Made by a program: the position numbers and the translations under genes. Source: Vicinamibacteria bacterium (GTDB lineage: Bacteria > Acidobacteriota > Vicinamibacteria > Fen-336 > JAGNNV01). From it: a DNA stretch of 56,982 nucleotides. Below are positions 51,617-56,982 of the stretch, piece by piece. The stretch covers positions 1 through 56,982 of the forward strand of contig JAIBCN010000058.1 of NCBI GenBank assembly GCA_019694155.1, in the 5' to 3' direction. The notes beneath the pieces are model-generated. The model was not told the origin of the DNA and did not search any database. It worked only from the letters and a program-made list of their open reading frames with translations. Numbering within the stretch: position 1 is the first letter of the stretch; each line of letters starts with the position of its first letter.

Positions 51617-53029
51617 ATGACCGACCGGACCGTTTCCCAGGCCCTCGCCCTGTTCGCCGCGGACGTGAGACGTGACACGCTGCCCGACGCCGTGGCGGCG
51701 AGCGTGAGGGAACGGCTTCTCGACACAGTGGGTCTGTGCCTCGGGGCGACGCCGCTCGAAACGAGCGGCATGGCCCGAAGAGTCGCCCAGGCCTGGGGCG
51801 GGCCGGGCGAATCCACCGTCATTGGCGCGGCCGGGCGCCTACCCGCCCTCGGCGCGGGCTTTGTCAACGGCGTTCTCGCTCACTCGCTGGACTTCGACGA
51901 CACGCATCTGCCCTCGGTCCTGCACCCCTCGGCCTCCATCATCCCGGGAGTGCTTGCGGTGGCCGAGCAGACCGGAGCTTCGCTCGCCGAGGCCATGGCC
52001 GCCGCGGCCGTGGGATACGAGGTCTGCGTTCGGACCGGGATGGCGGCGTACGACCGGAGCCTCGGCAACTCCGTCTTCTTCGAGCGGGGATGGCACGCCA
52101 CTTCGATATGCGGAACGCTGGGGGTGGCGGCGGCTGCGGGGAAACTCATGGGGCTCGACGCGGAAGGCATCGGACACGCCCTCGGCATCGCCGTCTCGAT
52201 GGGCTCCGGCGTCATCGAGGGCAACCGCGCGGGCGGATCGGTGAAGCGGCTTCATTGTGGATGGGCCGTCCATGCGGGAATCGTGGCTGCCCAGTGTGCT
52301 CGCGCTGGAATTACCGGACCGCCCACCGCGTTCGAAGGGCGGTTCGCCTTCTATCAGGCTTTCTGCGGCGGCATGGCGTCGCCGGGAGAGATCGAGAGCG
52401 GGCTCGGAACCTCGTGGTGCATCCCCGAGATCTTCTACAAGCCCTACCCGGCGAATCACTTCACCCACACCGCCATCGATGCCGCGCTTTCACTACGCAA
52501 GCGGGTGGCGCCGGCGGAGGTGGCGTCCGTGCGCATCGGTGTGGCGACGCCGACGGTGCGGACGATCGGGGAGCCTCGCCAGCAGAAGACCCGGCCCCAG
52601 TCCGGCTATCACGGCCAGTTTTCGGGACCTTTCGCCTTCGCCGCCGCTTTCCTCGGGGGGGGAGGGCTCGGTGTGGCGCTCGAGGACTTTTCGGATGAAA
52701 ACGTCCGCGACGAGCGCTACCTCTCCCTGGCCGCCCGTGTAGAGATCGTGGGGGACGCGGAATGCGACGCGATCTTCCCGAACCAGTTTCCCGCGATTGT
52801 CCGTCTCACCACGATGAACGGCGAGGTGCTGGAGGAACGGGTCATGTCCAATCGAGGCGGCCCGGCCCGACCTCTGTCGCGCGATGAACTGCTCGTCAAG
52901 TTCAGAGGCAACGCCCGCCGCGTTCTCGCGGAGCGCGAGGTCGATGATCTGGGTGAAGCCATTCTCTCGATGGAGGAGAGCCGTAAAGTTCTCGAAGTGA
53001 TGTCGCTCGCCGGCACGCCATCCATCTGA
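51617..53029 (+). CDS. MmgE/PrpD family protein
   Basis: A 470-residue protein from ATG 51617, with GAGGAG nine bases upstream. HSLDFDDTH, GYEVCVRTG, GTLGVAAAAGKLMGLD and KPYPANHFTH are family signatures. Members include 2-methylcitrate dehydratase and cis-aconitate decarboxylase, so a dehydration or decarboxylation of a branched tricarboxylate or dicarboxylate is plausible. The reaction cannot be decided from sequence alone. It follows the cyclase by 13 bases. Confidence 0.9.
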   Translation: MTDRTVSQALALFAADVRRDTLPDAVAASVRERLLDTVGLCLGATPLETSGMARRVAQAWGGPGESTVIGAAGRLPALGAGFVNGVLAHSLDFDDTHLPSVLHPSASIIPGVLAVAEQTGASLAEAMAAAAVGYEVCVRTGMAAYDRSLGNSVFFERGWHATSICGTLGVAAAAGKLMGLDAEGIGHALGIAVSMGSGVIEGNRAGGSVKRLHCGWAVHAGIVAAQCARAGITGPPTAFEGRFAFYQAFCGGMASPGEIESGLGTSWCIPEIFYKPYPANHFTHTAIDAALSLRKRVAPAEVASVRIGVATPTVRTIGEPRQQKTRPQSGYHGQFSGPFAFAAAFLGGGGLGVALEDFSDENVRDERYLSLAARVEIVGDAECDAIFPNQFPAIVRLTTMNGEVLEERVMSNRGGPARPLSRDELLVKFRGNARRVLAEREVDDLGEAILSMEESRKVLEVMSLAGTPSI

Positions 53030-53045
53030 GAGAGGAAACGCCGCT

Positions 53046-54080
53046 ATGAACGCCTATCGGGCCCTTGCCCTGCAGACCCGCCTGGATACGATCAATGCGC
53101 TTCCGGACGCGGTGAGCGCCCGGGAGCAGATGCATCGCACCATCGATCGCATCGGCACGGAAGTGGGGGCGGCCGCGGTCTGGATCGGGAAGGACCTGCG
53201 CCTCGTCGTCCTGCCGGAGTACTTCCTCACGGGGTACGCCATGGGCGACCCGATCGAGCAGTGGACCCAGAAGGCGGCCATCGATCCCGACGGGCCCGAG
53301 TATCAGCGGCTGGGGGAGATCGCCCAGGCGAACAACCTCTTCCTGGCCGGCAACGCCTTCGAGCGGGACGAGAACTTCCCCGGAATGAACTTCCAATGCT
53401 GCTTCGTCGTGGCTCCAACGGGCAAGGTGATCCTGCGATATCGACGGCTCAACTCGATGTACACGCCCACGCCTCACGACGTGTGGGACCGGTATTTGGA
53501 GATCTACGGCTACGAGGGCGTGTTTCCCGTCGCGCATACCGAGATCGGCGTTCTCGCCCCGATCGCTTCCGAGGAGATTCTCTATCCCGAGATCGCGCGG
53601 GCTTTCGCCATGAGGGGCGCCGAGGTCTTCTTTCATCCCACCTCGCAGACAAACGAGCACGCCATAGCCGCCAAGGACGTCTGCACGGTGGCACGGGCCA
53701 TCGAGAACATGGCGTACGTCGTATCTGCCAATACCGGGGGGATTCACGGCACGCCCCTGCCCTGCGATTCGACGAACGGGGGTTCGAAGATCGTGGATCA
53801 TCGGGGTCTCGTGATCTGCCGCTCCGGCTTCGGCGAGACCATGACCTGCTCGGCGGAAATCGACCTCGGCGCCCTCAGGCGCTTCCGAACGCGGCCCGCC
53901 ATGGACAATCTCCTGGCCCGCCAGAGATTCGATCTATTCGCCGAAGGGTATCGCCTGCGCCGCCACTACCCGCCGAACACGATGCTTGCCGGCGTCCCCC
54001 CGCGCGCTCACTTCATCGAGACTCAGCGCGCCACCATCGCGCGCCTGCTCGAGCAGGGGATACTGCGCAAGCCCGACTGA
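53046..54080 (+). CDS. Nitrilase-superfamily protein without the catalytic Cys and Lys
   Basis: A 344-residue protein with the CN-hydrolase fold. E58 is in LPEYFLTGY as usual. The catalytic Lys position holds R134 (RYRRLN), and the nucleophilic Cys position holds A174 in IASEEILYPEIAR, where active enzymes read IC.D..(F/Y)PE. The rest of the fold, including RGAEVFFHPTS and NTGG, is well kept, so this is probably a functional non-classical member and not a decaying gene. It ends the plus-strand operon, 16 bases after the PrpD-like gene. Confidence 0.8.
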   Translation: MNAYRALALQTRLDTINALPDAVSAREQMHRTIDRIGTEVGAAAVWIGKDLRLVVLPEYFLTGYAMGDPIEQWTQKAAIDPDGPEYQRLGEIAQANNLFLAGNAFERDENFPGMNFQCCFVVAPTGKVILRYRRLNSMYTPTPHDVWDRYLEIYGYEGVFPVAHTEIGVLAPIASEEILYPEIARAFAMRGAEVFFHPTSQTNEHAIAAKDVCTVARAIENMAYVVSANTGGIHGTPLPCDSTNGGSKIVDHRGLVICRSGFGETMTCSAEIDLGALRRFRTRPAMDNLLARQRFDLFAEGYRLRRHYPPNTMLAGVPPRAHFIETQRATIARLLEQGILRKPD

Positions 54081-54092
54081 GCTTCCACGAGC

Positions 54093-54989
54093 CTAGACGT
54101 CGTTGGGCGACCAGAGTTCGAAGCCGACGCCTCCGGGAGCCGTTCCTGCGGCCACGGCATCGCGGCCGATCCGGCAGATCCTGGAGTAGGACGCGCCCGG
54201 CATCGCCTTGACGGAAGCCGCAACGTCCTCGACCTCGAAGCCGAACACGAAGCGTCCGGCCCGGAGTGGACGGGCGTCGATCATCGGCGCTCCTCTGCCG
54301 TCCGGGTCCGGGAACTCGATCATCTCGAGGCGAATGGGGGCCTGGCCCGGGTCGGCGAAGAGGGCCAGGCGGAGCCGGGTGTCGGGCCGCGGGAGGTGCA
54401 TGAATTGGGCCACGGTGGGCTCGGCGAACGTGGCGTCCAGAAGGACCTGAAGGCCGGCGTCCTTCCAGAATCCCGCGGCCGCGTCCACCGACTCCACGAC
54501 GTAGACGGCGGAGTGGACTTCCGAAAACAGGGCGTGGGCGCTGAGGTCCAGCACGCTCGGCCGGCGCTTGTCGACTTCGATCAGCACCAGAGCGAGCCCG
54601 TCCGGCCCGACACATTTGCACTCCTTGATGGTCATGGGCCCGACCTTGTAGGCGGCGACCGGGCCGATGGAGGCATGGGTGTTCTTGACGATCTCGAGCG
54701 CCGGAGCCATGTCGCGGACATAGAGGTCGATCGCGTGGGGCCCTCGGTCGAAAGGGCCGCCTTCGACCGCGTCGTGGCTCGCGCGGACCACGCGGATGAA
54801 ACCGGCCTCCGCCCCCGGCATGCGCAGCCGCGTCTCGTGCGTTGGCCCCTCCAGACCGTAGAGCTCTCTCGCCGCGAAGGCGCCGATCGTGCTGTCGCTC
54901 TCGCGGACGAAGCCGAAGGCCTGGAAGAAGCGGGCGGTTTGCTCGACGCTGGACGCGCCGACGGTGACGTGACTCGGACTCTTCAGCAT
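54093..54989 (-). CDS. Glyoxalase/VOC-superfamily protein, two-domain
   Basis: A 298-residue protein with two vicinal-oxygen-chelate modules: an N-terminal unit (HVTVGASSVEQTARFFQAFGF) and a C-terminal unit from about residue 155 (HSAVYVVESVDAAAGFWKDAGL). Such proteins are dioxygenases, glyoxalases, racemases or binding proteins, and the specific activity is not evident. It converges on the nitrilase-fold gene with a 12-base gap and is 24 bases after the minus-strand unknown gene. Confidence 0.8.
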   Translation of the reverse strand: MLKSPSHVTVGASSVEQTARFFQAFGFVRESDSTIGAFAARELYGLEGPTHETRLRMPGAEAGFIRVVRASHDAVEGGPFDRGPHAIDLYVRDMAPALEIVKNTHASIGPVAAYKVGPMTIKECKCVGPDGLALVLIEVDKRRPSVLDLSAHALFSEVHSAVYVVESVDAAAGFWKDAGLQVLLDATFAEPTVAQFMHLPRPDTRLRLALFADPGQAPIRLEMIEFPDPDGRGAPMIDARPLRAGRFVFGFEVEDVAASVKAMPGASYSRICRIGRDAVAAGTAPGGVGFELWSPNDV

Positions 54990-55013
54990 GATTTCCTCTT
55001 TACGCGGCGAACG

Positions 55014-55706
55014 TTAGACCCCGAACGTCTCCTCCTTCAAGTTCTCGAGGACATATTCGAGGTCGAGCTCGTTCCAGTCGTACTTGACGAGGATGCTGTG
55101 CGGTCCGGTGACGTAGATGTCTGAAGAGGGCACCTTCAGAAAGTCGGGGTCCATGCGGAGGTGCCGGCAGGGAAAGGTGCCCGCGGGGCAGGTGACGTTC
55201 TTGTCGTCCAGGGCCGCGACTCGATACGACTCCATCCGGCCCAGCGGCCCGTCGGTCCCGTTCCACAGCGTGGAGGTGTTGTAGAAGGCGCGATGCTGCA
55301 GACCTCCGGCCTCCCAGTCGTAGTTGAAAGCGATCCAGCCGTCCAGCATTACGGAGTGGGTGACCACGGCGAAGAAGTCCCCTGGCACCTTCACCGTCTG
55401 CACGGTGTGCCCGGTCATCCCGGTGTCGGTGGTGATGTGGAGAAGGTCGCCCTCCAGCCGGAAGTAGCCGGAGCCGACCATGTCACCGTTCACCTGCAGG
55501 CGGACGAACACATCCCGCGGCCGGCCGTCGCGCGCCTTCGTGTAAACGACGTGGCGGACGAACTTCGAGTCGTCGGTCGCGGCGAGCGCCGCCAGGGTGA
55601 CCGTCCCGTCGCGGTTTTCGGTGATGGAGAAGTCCTCGCGGCCACGGAGGACACCGGTGGACTTCTTGAGGTAGAGCAGGCGTCCGGTGAAGAGGCGCAA
55701 GGGCAT
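55014..55706 (-). CDS. Uncharacterised beta-rich protein
   Basis: A 230-residue protein with no signal peptide and no motif I recognise. It is rich in short beta strands (VTLAALAATD, FVRHVVYTKA, GYFRLEGDLLHITTD, DWIAFNYDW-like segments), which suggests a lipocalin- or DUF3108-like barrel. Two cysteines (CPAGTFPCRH) may pair. It lies between the MFS gene and the VOC gene on the same strand with gaps of 13 and 24 bases, so it belongs to the same minus-strand unit of the catabolic island. Confidence 0.6.
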   Translation of the reverse strand: MPLRLFTGRLLYLKKSTGVLRGREDFSITENRDGTVTLAALAATDDSKFVRHVVYTKARDGRPRDVFVRLQVNGDMVGSGYFRLEGDLLHITTDTGMTGHTVQTVKVPGDFFAVVTHSVMLDGWIAFNYDWEAGGLQHRAFYNTSTLWNGTDGPLGRMESYRVAALDDKNVTCPAGTFPCRHLRMDPDFLKVPSSDIYVTGPHSILVKYDWNELDLEYVLENLKEETFGV

Positions 55707-55719
55707 GAGTGGATGGCTT

Positions 55720-56982
55720 TCAGGAGAGGATCCCGGCCGCGCGATCCTCCTCGATGCCGAGCGGAGTCTTGGGCATGAGAAGGAAGAAGGCGCCGGAGAT
55801 GAAGATTGGGAGGATGCCGCAAAGGGTGTAGGCCTTGTTCCAGTCGCCTCCGAACCAGGTCACGGCATAGGAGAGCGCGAGAGGCCCGGTGGCGACTCCC
55901 AGGTTGACGGCGAGCGAGCCTGAGAAGGTGACGCCGGTCGCGCGCAGGCGCGCCGGGAAGTTCTCCGCGATGAAAGTGAACTTCACGGCGGTGGTGCCGT
56001 AGAAGAAGATTGTCATGAGGCAGTAGAAGACCACGGTGGTCCAGTAGTCGCGCGCCCACCAGATCATGATGAGGAACGCGACGGAGCCGAGCCAGGCCCA
56101 GACGATGCAGGTGGTCCGTCGTGAGAGGAAGAACTCGCCCACGATGGCCGCGATCACGTACCCGACGGCGCCGACACCGTAGGACCAGCCCACCAGGGAG
56201 ACGGCGTCTCTCATGGTGAAGCTGCGAAACTCCTGAAAATACGCGGTGAGGAGGATGGTCGAGCCGTAGGCGAAGACGTGAAAGTACTCACCCAGGAAGA
56301 GGACGATGGAGCGATAGGCCATCCGGCGAGCGAAGAGCTCGGTGAACCGGCCCAGAGCGCCCGACACGTCGCCCCGGGCGGAGGCGGCCCTCGCCTTGAG
56401 AAAGGCCCCGGTCTCGCGCAGGTACCGCCGGATGACGAACATGTAGGGCACCGACAGCAGGGCCACGAAGAACACGGACCGCCAGCCGAACCGTTCGCTC
56501 AGCAGGAGCACGAAGCGGGAGGCCAGGAACCAGCCGATCGGGTAGCCGATCTGCAGGATGCCGGACATGAGACCCCGGTAGCGCGCGGGTGTTTCCTCCA
56601 CGACGATGGTCCCCACGACCGGGGACTGGATTCCTCCCGTCGCGAAGCCCAGGGTGCGGAGAGCGACCATCGAGAAGGTCGATCCGGCCCAGTACATGGC
56701 GGCGACGAAGCTGGACCCGATCAGCATCGACGTGCTGAACACAGCTTTGCGGCCGATACGGTCAGTCAACGAGCCGAGAGCGGCGATGCACGTCCCGGCG
56801 ACGGCAAAGGTGAGGGCGATGTACCAGCCGCGCTCTTCCACCGTCCACCCGAGCTCCTTGGAGATCTGGGGAAGGACGAAGGAGAAGAAGGCCTGGTCCA
56901 TGTTCTCGAGGGAGACGCCGATCAGGCAAACGAGGAAAGCCGTGGTGGGATAACCGCGAATCTTCTCGCGGAGGTCGCGCCA
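55720..56982 (-). CDS. MFS transporter, 5' end off the window
   Basis: The frame stays open to the window edge, giving at least 420 residues, and the first visible part (TTAFLVCLIGVSLENMDQAF) is TM1, so the start lies just outside. Twelve-TM major facilitator with GSLTDRIGRKAVF after TM2, PVVGTIVVEETPARYRG in TM4 and the sugar/acid-porter style LRETGAF loop. It resembles aromatic-acid or dicarboxylate:H+ symporters. It is the upstream gene of the minus-strand unit of this island and a second candidate importer for its substrate. Confidence 0.88.
   Translation of the reverse strand, partial: WRDLREKIRGYPTTAFLVCLIGVSLENMDQAFFSFVLPQISKELGWTVEERGWYIALTFAVAGTCIAALGSLTDRIGRKAVFSTSMLIGSSFVAAMYWAGSTFSMVALRTLGFATGGIQSPVVGTIVVEETPARYRGLMSGILQIGYPIGWFLASRFVLLLSERFGWRSVFFVALLSVPYMFVIRRYLRETGAFLKARAASARGDVSGALGRFTELFARRMAYRSIVLFLGEYFHVFAYGSTILLTAYFQEFRSFTMRDAVSLVGWSYGVGAVGYVIAAIVGEFFLSRRTTCIVWAWLGSVAFLIMIWWARDYWTTVVFYCLMTIFFYGTTAVKFTFIAENFPARLRATGVTFSGSLAVNLGVATGPLALSYAVTWFGGDWNKAYTLCGILPIFISGAFFLLMPKTPLGIEEDRAAGILS

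Noticed and set aside
1..56982. Genomic island or prophage
   Set aside because: No integrase, transposase, tRNA, direct-repeat ends or shift in base composition was noticed; the accessory-looking regions blend with housekeeping genes.

Overview
The window is about 57 kb of GC-rich, gene-dense DNA from a diderm (Gram-negative-type) bacterium. It carries an LptE-like lipoprotein, an Mla/MCE lipid-transport operon, Wza/Wzc polysaccharide export and several lipoproteins. Gene content (secreted M24 peptidase, variant creatininase, Tat amidase, Fur-rubrerythrin-DUF3501 operon, DUF4388 receiver protein) and frequent TTG/GTG starts suggest Acidobacteriota or a neighbouring phylum (Myxococcota-like). 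This is inference: no rRNA or tRNA gene is visible. No intergenic gap exceeds 300 bases, and no transposase, integrase or CRISPR array was seen.  Layout: (1) 1-5.2 kb, translation and envelope housekeeping: prmC (partial), prfA and rpmE on the minus strand, leuS-lptE on the plus strand. (2) 5.2-16.6 kb, a chemosensory block: a DUF4388-receiver protein and a coiled-coil GAF protein on the plus strand, then a minus-strand operon of response regulator, second GAF protein, cheD, cheA, cheW, cheR and cheB preceded by a textbook sigma-54 promoter, and a methyl-accepting chemotaxis protein. (3) 16.7-27.5 kb, rimO, a secreted M24 peptidase, mlaE-mlaF-mlaD, a convergent outer-membrane protein, and a chain of creatininase-like protein, amidase, polysaccharide deacetylase and pantothenate kinase. 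(4) 27.6-32.6 kb, an enoyl-CoA hydratase, a barnase-type secreted ribonuclease with an adjacent barstar-type inhibitor, and a peroxide-defence operon (Fur/PerR, rubrerythrin, Fe-S oxidoreductase, DUF3501). (5) 32.7-47.3 kb, a surface-polysaccharide region. A three-gene module (secreted Thr/Pro-rich protein, O-antigen-ligase-like membrane protein, lipoprotein with Asp-rich calcium-type repeats) occurs twice in the same gene order and orientation. YtxH/DUF948-type envelope proteins, a cysteine dioxygenase, XdhC, Wza and Wzc lie between the copies. A MinD-like ATPase and a J-domain/HTH protein follow. (6) 47.2-57 kb, a catabolic island: two MFS transporters flank a CoA transferase, CitE-type lyase, cyclase, MmgE/PrpD protein, a nitrilase-fold protein lacking its catalytic Cys and Lys, a VOC protein and an unknown protein.  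How they work together: the sigma-54 chemosensory operon holds a complete set for phosphotransfer (CheA, response regulator), coupling (CheW) and adaptation (CheR, CheB, CheD) around one receptor. The duplicated surface modules around Wza/Wzc look like two versions of one polysaccharide polymerisation and display unit, and are the best candidate for an undescribed system. The island at the right end looks like uptake and CoA-dependent cleavage of a carboxylic or amide substrate. A recurring regulatory theme is a -10 hexamer (TANNNT-like) ending 5-8 nt before the start codon, consistent with leaderless mRNAs for several genes.
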